Positions 44,803 to 53,114 of a stretch of DNA of 64,000 bases are shown here, in pieces (position 1 is the first letter of the stretch; every line of letters starts with the position of its first letter). Both the position numbers and the translations under genes were made by a program. Location: the NCBI RefSeq assembly GCF_005887555.1, contig NZ_VCIA01000001.1, positions 1,178,001-1,242,000 on the forward strand. Direction: 5' to 3'. A model generated the notes under the pieces. The model made no database searches, was not told the DNA's origin, and saw nothing but the letters and a program-made list of their open reading frames with translations. This stretch comes from Lentibacillus cibarius. Lineage in GTDB: Bacteria; Bacillota; Bacilli; Bacillales; Amphibacillaceae.

Positions 44803-45095
44803 CTCCTTTGGAGATCCAATAACTTTTTTAAATACTTCACCTCTAATTTCAGAGACTCATTCTCTTCTTCAAGAGAACGCTCCCGGCCACGATGATGATC
44901 TTTCGTTTTGGCACCACGATGGTCCTTTAAGGCTTCATAACCGCCCTTCAGAACTTGATCACGCCATTCGTAAATGCGGTTACGATGCGTTAGGTCATAT
45001 TCCTTTACCAATCGGCTGGAGGGGTACCCCTCCATAAACTTCTTAACAACATCCACCTTATCGTCATATGAATACTTTTTCAGTTTCTTCCCCAT
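44799..45095 (-). CDS. IS3-family transposase OrfA
   Basis: 98 residues with a helix-turn-helix (GYPSSRLVKEYDLTHRNRIYEW) and a C-terminal leucine-rich coiled coil (RERSLEEENESLKLEVKYLK). It binds the ends of the element. It is followed by OrfB in another frame. Confidence 0.92.
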   Translation of the reverse strand: MGKKLKKYSYDDKVDVVKKFMEGYPSSRLVKEYDLTHRNRIYEWRDQVLKGGYEALKDHRGAKTKDHHRGRERSLEEENESLKLEVKYLKKLLDLQRR

Positions 45096-45177
45096 AAATC
45101 ATCGCCTCCCCATAATCAAATTAACATATATGGTTGCACGATTTTAACGTTGTCTACTTTATGGGTACAATATCATG

Positions 45178-45297
45178 CGCGTCGCTCGAGTTTGGGTGGG
45201 TGTCGCTCGAGTTGGCGTGTGTGTCGCTCGAGTTTGGGCCGCTGTCGCTCGAGTTTGGGCCGCTGTCGCTCGAGTTGGGCCGCCTGTCGCTCGAGTT
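45178..45297. repeat. CTCGAG array, site 10 (right of the IS)
   Basis: Six units (gtcgctcgagtttgggtgg, gtcgctcgagttggcgtgt, gtcgctcgagtttgggccg twice, gtcgctcgagttgggccg and a final one). The last gagTTA merges with the stop codon of the gene at 45296. Confidence 0.88.
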
Positions 45298-45784
45298 ACT
45301 GGCAGAGCACTACAATCTGGTAAGGTGTGGTCTGGGCCGGGATGCTTTTGGTTGAAGGGCCGTAGACGACGACTAAATGGTGGCCGGCGGGATCTTCCAT
45401 AAAGGCTTGCCCGTTGGTTGTCACAATCTGGGTAGAAAAATCCAGATTTAATGCTAGCCAATTGTCCTCGCTTACAAGTTGTGTATCAAAATAACTCACT
45501 TTCACTTGGCGGTCGGCATGCTCTTTTACCATGACAAGGGCTGGGTATTGAGGTGGGTAAATCATGATCATCGGTGCGTTGGCATCGTAATAACCGGTTA
45601 CAATATCGCCAACAGCCATCATCTCCTGATTGAGAACATACGTATCCGGACTCACGATAAAACGAGCTAGAACACCTTCTTCATTTTGCAGCTCAAACAT
45701 TTGTACACAACCATCTCGAAAATCACCGCTTGCAACATTCTGAATGCCGATAACTCTGCCAGTAAACGATCCAAAAGAAATCAT
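45296..45784 (-). CDS. Conserved hypothetical protein
   Basis: 162 residues, predicted to be mainly beta strand, without signal peptide or membrane segment. The start MISFGSFTGRVIGIQN, the segment YPPQYPALVMVKE and the end GPSTKSIPAQTTPYQIVVLC look conserved, and I recall similar unnamed proteins in Bacillus and Clostridium. No function is known. AAAGGGGCGACAGC precedes the ATG. Its stop codon lies at the boundary of a CTCGAG array. Confidence 0.7.
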   Translation of the reverse strand: MISFGSFTGRVIGIQNVASGDFRDGCVQMFELQNEEGVLARFIVSPDTYVLNQEMMAVGDIVTGYYDANAPMIMIYPPQYPALVMVKEHADRQVKVSYFDTQLVSEDNWLALNLDFSTQIVTTNGQAFMEDPAGHHLVVVYGPSTKSIPAQTTPYQIVVLCQ

Positions 45785-46194
45785 GCTGTCGCCCCTTTTC
45801 TTTAAAATGGTCTACAGCATAATATGCACGGTGCCAGGCACTGACACTATTCAGAATTGTGTCAGTGCCTGGCACCTAAAATACCTGGCACCTAAAATAA
45901 TCGGACCAAGTTGCATCCTTGTAATTCGATCAAGTCCATCCTTCCGTTTGAGGGTTGCAGTCAGGCCATAAATATAGGTTATTTCTGCTTTTTTCAACAC
46001 AAATTTATGATTTGACCGTCCAGAACTTCACAGCGATTCCCATTATCTCATGCTGCATATTCTTTATATGTCACATCATTTTGGTTTCCATTCGCAGCAC
46101 CCATAGAGGATACTCCTTCAGATCCATCAACTGATTGCACCACATCACTTCCGTTAAAGACAACCGTCTCCCCACTGAACTACAGTATTTATCC
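45785..46194. other. Gap with a palindrome and a gene fragment
   Basis: Besides the palindrome at 45830 there is a partial copy end (acctggcacc, 45882-45892). On the minus strand at about 46070-46190 an open fragment reads ETVVFNGSDVVQSVDGSEG and SSMGAANGNQNDVTYKEYAA, then stops. No start precedes it, so it may be the tail of a lost gene. Confidence 0.35.
45830..45876. repeat. GTGCCAGGCAC palindrome, copy 2
   Basis: ggtgccaggcactgacac, ttcagaattgtgtcagtg and cctggcacc. It lies upstream of the hypothetical gene at 45296. Confidence 0.85.
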
Positions 46195-46956
46195 TTAATA
46201 AGCACTCCATCCAGCGTCAGCAGCCAGTGTAACACCATTCACGTATGCAGATTCTTCGGATGCAAAAAATAGCGCAATATTAGCAATATCACCCACCGTT
46301 CCTGCTCTAGGCATTAAGTTTGTTCCACGTGTGGCTGCTTCCATACCAAATGTGTCAACATTATCCATGGACGCAGAAAAACCTGTTTGCACTTGCGCCG
46401 GGGCAATCGCATTACAGCGGATATTTTCCGGTCCGTAATGGGATGCGACGTTTTTCGTCATCCCCACCACTGCATGTTTGACAGCCGTGTACGCCAGACC
46501 ACCGCGGCCTCCAGTCAGACCAGTAATTGATGCCATATTGACGATCGTTCCTCTGCCGTTTTCCTGAAAATGGGGGATGACTTTTCGCATAGCATACATC
46601 ACACCATTCAAGTTGATATTAATAACTCGATCCCAAGTATCATCCTTAACATTGGCCGCCGCTTGCATATTATCTCCGACGCCAGCATTGTTCACCAAAA
46701 TATCTACCCGTCCAAATCGTTCAATCGCCTTATCAACCATTTGATCCACCTCAGCACTGACAGCAACATTCACTTTGACGCCCATTGCTTCATGGCCATC
46801 ATCGGTCAGTTCTGAGACTGTTTGATTCATAGCCTCTTCCGCAAAATCCGCGATAATGACCTTAGCCCCCTCTTTTGCATAAGCAGTAGCAATCTCTTTC
46901 CCTATCCCGCTGCCACTTCCAGTCACAATCGCTACCTTGTTTTCAAGTCGTCTCAT
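46195..46956 (-). CDS. SDR family NAD(P)-dependent oxidoreductase
   Basis: 253 residues of the classical short-chain dehydrogenase family. The cofactor motif is VTGSGSGIGKEIATAYAKEG, then DILVNNAGVGD. The catalytic Ser is in VNMASITGLTGGRG, and the Tyr-x3-Lys pair in AYTAVKHAVVGMTK. AGAAGGAG precedes the ATG. Monocistronic, as far as seen. The substrate is unknown. Confidence 0.9.
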   Translation of the reverse strand: MRRLENKVAIVTGSGSGIGKEIATAYAKEGAKVIIADFAEEAMNQTVSELTDDGHEAMGVKVNVAVSAEVDQMVDKAIERFGRVDILVNNAGVGDNMQAAANVKDDTWDRVININLNGVMYAMRKVIPHFQENGRGTIVNMASITGLTGGRGGLAYTAVKHAVVGMTKNVASHYGPENIRCNAIAPAQVQTGFSASMDNVDTFGMEAATRGTNLMPRAGTVGDIANIALFFASEESAYVNGVTLAADAGWSAY

Positions 46957-47020
46957 CCGTTATCGCTCCTTCTAAAAAATGGTTTAGGATTCCCCCCTAT
47001 TCTATCATCTGAATTCCAGA

Positions 47021-47066
47021 GTGCCAGGCACTGACACTATTCAGAATTGTGTATGTGCCTGGCACC
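47021..47066. repeat. GTGCCAGGCAC palindrome, copy 3
   Basis: gtgccaggcactgacact, attcagaattgtgtatgtg and cctggcacc. It lies between the SDR gene start and the end of the next gene. Confidence 0.85.
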
Positions 47067-47070
47067 ACCC

Positions 47071-48210
47071 TCATCGTCTTTTTAACATATGATTGACCCC
47101 TTCTAAATCAAACGGCATGTGCAACTGACTTTTAGCCCATTGCTTCATATGGTCATAATCCGGATGATCCGGGTCGTCCATAATCCTCAGAAATTCCAGG
47201 TATCCTCCCTCGCCGCCAACATCCTCTGGTGGTGCGTCGCCTTCTCCATCCAGACAGACAGGATGGTTGTAAGAATAGTTATCTACCACATCGGTCACAT
47301 CAATTTGGTGACGCCAATCATCACCAAAGTCGTAAACGTAGATCATCCGCTTCATTTCAGGAAGGTAATCCGACAGTCTGATGCCAGTTTCCATTTTCTT
47401 TGGAATCTCTTCTGAATAGGCAAACGCTTCCTCATTGTCAACGAGATGAACAACCGCTTTCGTGCCATCCGCCTTTATCCCCGGGTGATTTCGATTAAGA
47501 GGTACGTCTGTTTTCTGATCGGCAAACACAAAAAATTCATGTAGATGGTGATCCCACCAGTTAAAGGCCACCTGCAATATGTCATGCAACCGTGGGAAAG
47601 TCCGGTTCAAAGGTACCATTAACCGGCGCCAGACTTCCTTCTCTTCCAGCAACAGCCGTACATGCATTTCCACAGCCTTTACACTGAAAATCTCCGTGCC
47701 TGAAAACTGCCGCAGCTCTTCATACAGTACCTCATTTGGATAAATATAATCGCCACTTCCATTGCCGGCCAACAGACGACTGGCTCGCACACTTACATCC
47801 GGTTGAATCAATTGTTCCGTATTTATTTCATCTTCATAAATCGTCACTTCACGACAAATGCGACTCAACCTGGCAACCAGACTGCGATTTTTCGTTTTAG
47901 TGAATTGAACCTCTCCCGATTGAGCCAGATAATCTTCAATTACATGGTCCTTTATGCCTTCTTCACGCCAGACCATTCGTATAGCCTGGGCAAACAATGA
48001 ACCCATCCGGGAAAAGTCTTTTGCCCGGACGCCATATAACACAATCGTATATTGACTTTTATCATGCATAAAAACAACCGACTGCCTGCGATTCATCCGA
48101 ACCACATTGGCATGCCAAGAAAAAAGTGCTTCCTCTTCCACCTGTTCTGTCATTGTTTCAGACCGTACCTTCAAATGGTCACGCATTTTTTTGGTGCTAT
48201 GTATGAACAT
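47071..48210 (-). CDS. DUF6933 plus plasmid pRiA4b ORF-3-like two-domain protein
   Basis: 379 residues in two parts. Residues 1-170 (MFIHSTKKMRDHLKV...) look like the DUF6933-type N-terminal domain. The second half matches the pRiA4b ORF-3 family, with EVWRRLMVPLNRTFPRLHDIL, WWDHHLHEFFV, YVYDFGDDWRHQIDV and the acidic GEGDAPPEDVGGEGGYLEFL. AAGGAG precedes the ATG. No enzymatic role is established. The DDWRH and DVGG segments are the conserved core of the family. Confidence 0.8.
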   Translation of the reverse strand: MFIHSTKKMRDHLKVRSETMTEQVEEEALFSWHANVVRMNRRQSVVFMHDKSQYTIVLYGVRAKDFSRMGSLFAQAIRMVWREEGIKDHVIEDYLAQSGEVQFTKTKNRSLVARLSRICREVTIYEDEINTEQLIQPDVSVRASRLLAGNGSGDYIYPNEVLYEELRQFSGTEIFSVKAVEMHVRLLLEEKEVWRRLMVPLNRTFPRLHDILQVAFNWWDHHLHEFFVFADQKTDVPLNRNHPGIKADGTKAVVHLVDNEEAFAYSEEIPKKMETGIRLSDYLPEMKRMIYVYDFGDDWRHQIDVTDVVDNYSYNHPVCLDGEGDAPPEDVGGEGGYLEFLRIMDDPDHPDYDHMKQWAKSQLHMPFDLEGVNHMLKRR

Positions 48211-48356
48211 GATTGAATCTCCTTAACTTATAATTGGTTAGAAAAAGTTGAAACCGGTGAAAGGAATCAACTATTTAAACACGACTTTCCGCAGCACTGT
48301 TTATATGTTCATTCACCCTATTACTTACTGGAGCAATTATTCCGGCGTTATGCACG

Positions 48357-48403
48357 GTGCCAGGCACTGACACTATTCAGAATTGTGTATGTGCCTGGCA
48401 CCA
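48357..48403. repeat. GTGCCAGGCAC palindrome, copy 4
   Basis: ggtgccaggcactgacac, tattcagaattgtgtatg and tgcctggcacc. It overlaps the last codons of the symporter gene at 48373 and codes for its C-terminal ARHIHNSE. Confidence 0.85.
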
Positions 48404-49785
48404 AGCAATCCTATTACGGCTATGAAGCAGACACCTGCAAGAAGCAAAATACCTGCCCATAACCCTTGATGGACAAGAAAGCCAAACATAATTGGAAACA
48501 TTATAAATCCAACAACTAAATTGAATGAGTATCCCATAGAGAACTCTGATAATACTGGGGATTTAAAACTAGGGTCACACATTTTAAGTAACAATAAACC
48601 GGAAATAAACACTCCAGTACTGGTGCCAAATATGGCAATGCCTTTTTCAAACCAGTATTCATCAAATAATTTTTTGCTTAGCCAATAGGCGCCTGCTAGC
48701 GTTAAGCCTCCAATAACAACAATCATAATTATAAACGGAACAATATATGCTAGGGCGGATTGAATCGGAAGACTAGCTATGGCGGCTACAACAGCATAAT
48801 CCGTAAATAAACTAGCTATTTTAGACTTCACTTGCCTATCGACTAGCCAATCTAATTTTAACAGACACATCATCCCCCATACACCATACATAACAACGAT
48901 GGCATAAGCCCAAATCGGCACATTCGAGATGAATGGTACATTAAAATATTTAACCAGTGATAGGAGACCATAGGCCAATCCACTTCCACCCAATATCAGC
49001 GCCGTGTGAAACGTCAGGACATCAATGGAGGAACTTAATGTTGTTTCTTTTCCAAAACTATTTTGTTGATAAGGATCCCTTTGAACGCCAATACGCTCCT
49101 CTTTTGGGAATTTGCCCGGCCCTAATAAGTAATTTGTATAACCCTTCCTTGCTGCATAATTAATCATCATAACGCCGATTAAAATGCCTCCAACGATGCC
49201 AACAGTAGCTGAGGTCACAGTTAGTCCCTGTGCCACTTCCCAATATGGTAGGTTCATTGATTTTAAAAGACTACCAATAACGCCAGCTGTCCCATGTCCT
49301 CCAGAAAAGCCTGCTTCAACCTCCGTTCCAAAAGTTGCATAAACGTCACCCAACAAACCCAATTTTTCTAAAACATATCGAATGACCAACCCTAGCAATT
49401 GTTGACCTTGTGATATGAAAACAAGAACTAAAAACATGACTAACATATTCATGCCTGTATTCATCTTCTTTTTTTCTTGACTGTTGGTGGTGCTGGCATT
49501 TTGAGTGTCCTTATTTTTCTGCTTAAATCGAATACCCAGCGGTACTGTAGCAACAACAGGAACAATCAAAATTCCGGGCAATAGCGCGTAAATATCCATC
49601 CAATCCTGTGGTATCGGCAATGGCGCATATGTCCCCCATAATATTGGCCCCAAGAGTAAGCCAACAAAACCGCCGATAACCGAAGCCGGTAAAAAAACAG
49701 ATTGAATAAATGTCACTTTCGCCCTAATGAACGTGCCAACCAATAATAATCCGCTTAAAACAGAAAAACTGATTAATAAATCCAA
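48373..49785 (-). CDS. GltS-like sodium/glutamate symporter family protein
   Basis: 470 residues with about 11-12 helices. It resembles the sodium:glutamate symporter (ESS/GltS) family: an N-terminal SGLLLVGTFIRAKVTFIQSV, the glycine-rich GFSGGHGTAGVIGSLLKSM segment, and the second-half IFGTSTGVFISGLLLLKMCDP. The start is TTG with GGGGAGGGATTTT upstream. The C-terminus ends in ARHIHNSE, encoded by a palindromic repeat, so the native end has probably been replaced. The substrate is not certain. Confidence 0.82.
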   Translation of the reverse strand: MDLLISFSVLSGLLLVGTFIRAKVTFIQSVFLPASVIGGFVGLLLGPILWGTYAPLPIPQDWMDIYALLPGILIVPVVATVPLGIRFKQKNKDTQNASTTNSQEKKKMNTGMNMLVMFLVLVFISQGQQLLGLVIRYVLEKLGLLGDVYATFGTEVEAGFSGGHGTAGVIGSLLKSMNLPYWEVAQGLTVTSATVGIVGGILIGVMMINYAARKGYTNYLLGPGKFPKEERIGVQRDPYQQNSFGKETTLSSSIDVLTFHTALILGGSGLAYGLLSLVKYFNVPFISNVPIWAYAIVVMYGVWGMMCLLKLDWLVDRQVKSKIASLFTDYAVVAAIASLPIQSALAYIVPFIIMIVVIGGLTLAGAYWLSKKLFDEYWFEKGIAIFGTSTGVFISGLLLLKMCDPSFKSPVLSEFSMGYSFNLVVGFIMFPIMFGFLVHQGLWAGILLLAGVCFIAVIGLLGARHIHNSE

Positions 49786-49860
49786 AAAATCCCTCCCCTA
49801 GTAACAGTAAACCAAATCGATATGACTGATAGAAAACACTATAAAAAGATATTAACAAAA

Positions 49861-49907
49861 GGTGCCAGGCACGTACACAATTCTGAATAGTATACGTGCC
49901 TGGCACC
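49861..49907. repeat. GTGCCAGGCAC palindrome, copy 5
   Basis: ggtgccaggcacgtacac, aattctgaatagtatacgtg and cctggcacc. It lies in the divergent gap between the symporter and the next plus-strand gene. Confidence 0.85.
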
Positions 49908-49961
49908 TAAGGCGTATACTATAGGTAGCATGGAATCATATTTTAGAAGGGGAAATAACCT

Positions 49962-50348
49962 ATGAACGTGTTGAAGCAGGAAAACTTTGTACGTTGTGTG
50001 TTGCCGGGCGTCCCGCTTCCACTGGGCAAAACTGGCGATTATCTGGTCCACTATTTCAAGGAAAATTACAATATTAATATTGAATATCTCGATGCAGCGA
50101 AGACCTTGTCGGGATATGGCGCAAGAGGGGGAAGGATTGATCAAATCTTCAATGTTAAAGAAGACAGTATAGATACGTTCGATCGTATTAAATCCGAGAT
50201 AGGCGCTCTTTATGCAAAGGAAGTCGTGCGAAATAAAGCGCACCACGTCTACATGGAGCGTGTCTATTTAAGGTACTTTAAACGAATTGAGGATGAACTG
50301 CTCAAGACAGGAGAAATATCGGACGAAGATGTTTATCAAACGCTATGA
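49962..50348 (+). CDS. Hypothetical protein
   Basis: 128 residues, soluble and without a recognised domain. The sequence has a basic centre (TLSGYGARGGRIDQIFNVKE) and an amphipathic C-terminus (YFKRIEDELLKTGEISDE). AAGGGGAAATAACCT precedes the ATG, so it looks genuine. The stop codon (tga) is joined directly to palindrome copy 6. Confidence 0.6.
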   Translation: MNVLKQENFVRCVLPGVPLPLGKTGDYLVHYFKENYNINIEYLDAAKTLSGYGARGGRIDQIFNVKEDSIDTFDRIKSEIGALYAKEVVRNKAHHVYMERVYLRYFKRIEDELLKTGEISDEDVYQTL

Positions 50349-50386
50349 AGTGCCAGGCACCCAAACAATTCTGAATTGTTTGGGCG
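50349..50386. repeat. GTGCCAGGCAC palindrome, copy 6 (right end lost)
   Basis: agtgccaggcacccaaac and aattctgaattgtttggg are present, but the right gtgcctggcac arm is replaced by array site 11. It starts at the stop of the gene at 49962. Confidence 0.75.
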
Positions 50387-50390
50387 GGCC

Positions 50391-50602
50391 TCTGTCGCTC
50401 GAGTTTGGGTGGGTGTCGCTCGAGTTGAGGTGCGTGTCGCTCGAGTTGAGTGCGTGTCGCTCGAGTTGGCGGGCGCGTCGCTCGAGTTGAGGTGCGTGTC
50501 GCTCGAGTTGGCGGGCGCGTCGCTCGAGTTGAGTGCGTGTCGCTCGAGTTGGCGGGCGCGTCGCTCGAGTTGAGGTGCGTGTCGCTCGAGTGGGGATGCT
50601 TT
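50391..50602. repeat. CTCGAG array, site 11 (10 units)
   Basis: Ten units of GTCGCTCGAGTT plus ttgggtggg, gaggtgcgt, gagtgcgt or ggcgggcgc. The gaggtgcgt, ggcgggcgc and gagtgcgt units recur as a higher-order pattern of two or three, which shows duplication of blocks. Two units are 20 rather than 21 bases. Confidence 0.9.
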
Positions 50603-50672
50603 TCGTATAGCCCACGAGCAGCAAATCTATTGAGTTGATTCATCCGGAGGGCCAGGCACAAAAACAAAAAGA

Positions 50673-50702
50673 AGCTGCCATACCAAAAGTGGTATAACAG
50701 CT
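50673..50702 (-). terminator. Terminator of the binding-protein gene at 50773
   Basis: agctgccatacca and tggtataacagct pair with a 4-base loop. On the minus strand they are followed by ttctttttgttttt. A split palindrome flanks it: a left arm (gccaggcac) at 50651 and right half at 50729-50756. Confidence 0.75.
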
Positions 50703-50728
50703 CCTTAAACAAATATCACCCGACAAAA

Positions 50729-50756
50729 ATTCAGAATTGTGTATGTGCCTGGCACC
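50729..50756. repeat. GTGCCAGGCAC palindrome, half copy
   Basis: Only attcagaattgtgtatgtg and cctggcacc remain. The matching left arm may be the gccaggcac at 50651, with the terminator hairpin between. Confidence 0.6.
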
Positions 50757-50772
50757 ACCTAAATTGCACCAC

Positions 50773-51756
50773 CTAAATCGCTTCTTTCACTTTATCGGCT
50801 ACTTCTTCGGGTACCCATTCGGTCCAAAGTGCTTCTTGTTCTTTTAGAAATTTGATAGCTGCTTCATGTGCGGATGCATCTTCCTTTTGCATATAGTTGA
50901 GTGCATCATTCGCGATCTTACTGGACGTTTGATAGTTTTTGAGGAATTCAGTAACCTCAGGTGCTCGTTCGGGCAGGCTTTTGTGTGAGATAATTTCGAC
51001 ATCCTGAGTTGCAAGCGCCGATAATGGTGTATCTTTTTCCTCGAGTAATGGCGTCATATCATATTTTCCCATTACCCAGTTTGGTTCATAGTTGTACCCG
51101 ATCCACGGTTCACCATTTTTATACGCATCAGCCAGCGAAGCATTAATTGCTGCTTCGGAACCCGGACGGAAATAATTGTAGTGCTCGTCCAGACCGTACA
51201 CTTTCAACGTTTCGAATGTCAACTCGCTGACTTCCCATCCTGGAATAGCCCCGATGATGCGGCCTTTTTTCTTATCTTCCGGATCCTGAAACAAATCCTT
51301 ATAGTCAGCTAAATCCGGAATATTCTTTAAACCAGGCGCCATCGGTTCAATTCCTCTTTCCGGGTCACCCTCAATGACATATGTAGGCACATACAGGCCT
51401 TGATAGTTATCATCAAAGTTGACCGACAGTTTAACATAATCGCCGCTTTCCATCCCATCATGATAAGCTTCCTTATTATTTTGCTTCCATAGCTCCATAT
51501 GGACATCAATATCCCCTTGACGGAGGCCGGTTAATATGGCAGCTGCTGAGCCCTTCCGCTGTTCTGTCTCATAGCCATAACCCTCCTGAATGATGGTCCC
51601 GGCAACTTCATTATGGAAACGAAGACTGGCCCAACTCTCATCCGCAAAAATAATCGGTTCTTTTTCGTTACCGGATGCCTTACCGCTACATCCGCCAAGA
51701 ATCATCATAGCAATCAGTAATAGAATTCCGCTAAATACTAGTGATTTTTGTTTCAA
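50773..51756 (-). CDS. opuAC: Glycine betaine-type ABC substrate-binding lipoprotein
   Basis: 327 residues, paralogue of the gene at 37721 with the same layout. The signal peptide ends in ILGGCSG (lipobox). Shared segments include ESWASLRFHNEVAGTIIQEGY, GDIDVHMELWKQN, GYNYEPNWVMGKYDMTPLLEE and WTEWVPEEVADKVKEAI. The start is TTG with TAGGAGGAGTTTT upstream. No permease or ATPase gene lies beside it. The two genes differ in detail and may bind different quaternary amines. Confidence 0.88.
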   Translation of the reverse strand: MKQKSLVFSGILLLIAMMILGGCSGKASGNEKEPIIFADESWASLRFHNEVAGTIIQEGYGYETEQRKGSAAAILTGLRQGDIDVHMELWKQNNKEAYHDGMESGDYVKLSVNFDDNYQGLYVPTYVIEGDPERGIEPMAPGLKNIPDLADYKDLFQDPEDKKKGRIIGAIPGWEVSELTFETLKVYGLDEHYNYFRPGSEAAINASLADAYKNGEPWIGYNYEPNWVMGKYDMTPLLEEKDTPLSALATQDVEIISHKSLPERAPEVTEFLKNYQTSSKIANDALNYMQKEDASAHEAAIKFLKEQEALWTEWVPEEVADKVKEAI

Positions 51757-52137
51757 AAAAACTCCTCCTATTGTTTTGGGTTGACTAGCTGGTAATAAGC
51801 TGCATGCGAACGGTTCTGTAAATATTCAAGATCCCTAGCTTTTTCCTAGTTCCAATATGTAACGAATGCTTTCCCATCTCCTTCCATCTGCATTAATCAT
51901 AGACCAAACAGAAAAATCAAACAACCGCCTAATCGCATATCATAAAGCCGAAAACAAGAGAATACACAAGCTTATCCACAGCTAAAAACAAAAAACAACA
52001 AAAAATCAGGAATTTCAGCGTGCCAGGCACCCACACAATTCAGAATGTGTGGGTGCCTGGCACTTAATGACCATGTTTGACGTAATATCTACTGAGGAAT
52101 AACATTTAAGACAAATGAAAGAAAGGATGTGGTAAGG
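51757..52137. other. Gap with palindrome copy 7
   Basis: No gene was found. The only structured element is the palindrome at 52020. Confidence 0.45.
52020..52063. repeat. GTGCCAGGCAC palindrome, copy 7
   Basis: gtgccaggcacccacaca, attcagaatgtgtgggtg and cctggcac. It lacks three bases of the core. Confidence 0.85.
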
Positions 52138-52491
52138 ATGATCAACGTGACCACCCAAAAAAACAGCTCCATTATTGAAATAGTCATCAACGGAAAATTC
52201 GACGAGACCGATATCAACACTTTCGAAGAGGCGATCAGGCAAAAAATCACCGAACAGGAACCGGTGAATTTGCTGATTACTGCTAAAAATATGGAAGGCG
52301 TTACGCTAAGAGGAATCGTGGAAAGTCTGAAAATGTTTCGGTACTTAAAAAGCATAAAAAAAGCGGCAGTGATCACAGACCAAACCTGGGTTAAAATTGA
52401 TGCCAAACTGGAAAATCTCCTACCGGGCATAAAAATTGATTATTTCACCCCTGATCATGCCAAAGCAGCTTGCGAGTGGTTGGAAGATTAG
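52138..52491 (+). CDS. SpoIIAA-like (STAS-fold) protein, first copy
   Basis: About 117 residues of the SpoIIAA-like family (PF11964). Strand and helix layout agree: IIEIVINGKFDETDINTFEEA, EPVNLLITAKNMEGVTL, FRYLKSIKKAAVITDQ and LLPGIKIDYFTPDHAKAACEW. It is similar to the second copy at 56721 (shared 'DINTFEEA/DLKTFEEA', 'LKSI-K-AVI-D' and 'LIPG/LLPG'). Function unknown. These proteins are often involved in stress or lipid/peroxide responses, but that is not shown here. Confidence 0.78.
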   Translation: MINVTTQKNSSIIEIVINGKFDETDINTFEEAIRQKITEQEPVNLLITAKNMEGVTLRGIVESLKMFRYLKSIKKAAVITDQTWVKIDAKLENLLPGIKIDYFTPDHAKAACEWLED

Positions 52492-52493
52492 TA

Positions 52494-52540
52494 AGTGCCA
52501 GGCACCTAAACAATTCTGAATTGTGCAAGTGCCTGGCACC
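52494..52540. repeat. GTGCCAGGCAC palindrome, copy 8
   Basis: agtgccaggcacctaaac, aattctgaattgtgcaagtg and cctggcacc. It begins two bases after the stop of the SpoIIAA-like gene. Confidence 0.88.
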
Positions 52541-52625
52541 ATGCCTCTTAATTAACAGAACTCACCACGCCTCTTAGCAATGCGGACCAAGGTGGGTCTT
52601 TTTTATATTTTGGGGGAGATTTAAA

Positions 52626-53090
52626 TTGAGCCCTTCAGAAAGACACATTAAAAAACCTAAAACATATAAGCAACAAATAGATATCCTGAAGAATAGGAAT
52701 TTAATTATTAATAACGTTGAAGAAGCCGTCACGTTTTTAAAAAGAGTGAACTATTATAGGTTTTCCGCGTATGGTCTTACACTGAAGCAAAAAGAGAATA
52801 GCGATTTATTTTTAGACGGCGTCACATTTCATCAAATAAAAATGGTTTATATTTTTGATCAAAAACTCCGAGAATTACTAATATCTCAATTAGAACCCGT
52901 TGAGATTGAATTTCGTTCTAAGATTGCTTATCACCACGCCCACAAATTTAGCGCTCTTGGATATAAAGATTCCGCTAATTTCAAGGACGAATCGATGCAC
53001 ACAAAGTTTTTAGGGGAACTCTACCAACAGATTGATAAGAGCAAAAAAGAACTCTTAGTTAATAAGTGCCAGGCACCTAAACAATTCTGA
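52626..53090 (+). pseudogene. Abi family abortive-infection protein, truncated
   Basis: An Abi_2 (AbiD/AbiF) family gene cut short by palindrome copy 9. The first 147 residues are family-like (KPKTYKQQIDILKNRNLII, FLKRVNYYRFSAYGLTLKQ, IKMVYIFDQKLRELLISQLE and EIEFRSKIAYHHAHKF). Intact proteins are about 300 residues, so half is missing. The last residues CQAPKQF are encoded by the repeat. A TTG start has GGGGGAG upstream. Such proteins stop phage growth by killing or arresting the cell. This copy is probably inactive. Confidence 0.85.
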
Positions 53091-53111
53091 ATTGTGCAAG
53101 TGCCTGGCACC
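53064..53111. repeat. GTGCCAGGCAC palindrome, copy 9 (in the Abi gene)
   Basis: agtgccaggcacctaaac, aattctgaattgtgcaag and tgcctggcacc, almost the same as copy 8, 570 bases away. It forms the new end of the Abi reading frame. Confidence 0.88.
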
Positions 53112-53114
53112 TGG

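Larger units (their letters stand above)
43892..45169 (-). mobile_element. IS3-family insertion sequence (IS150 group)
   Basis: About 1278 bases. Left end TGACCCTGTCAAATAGACAG and right end (reverse complement) TGTACCCATAAAGTAGACA form imperfect terminal inverted repeats that begin TG and end CA. Both then run into acgtgca. It encodes OrfA and OrfB in overlapping frames. No convincing target-site duplication is visible, perhaps because the flanks have changed. Confidence 0.85.

Noticed and set aside
52556..52606. T-box terminator-like sequence (ggaccaaggtgggtctttttt)
   Set aside because: There is no specifier hairpin or T-box core upstream and the next gene is a truncated Abi gene, so it is at most a simple terminator.
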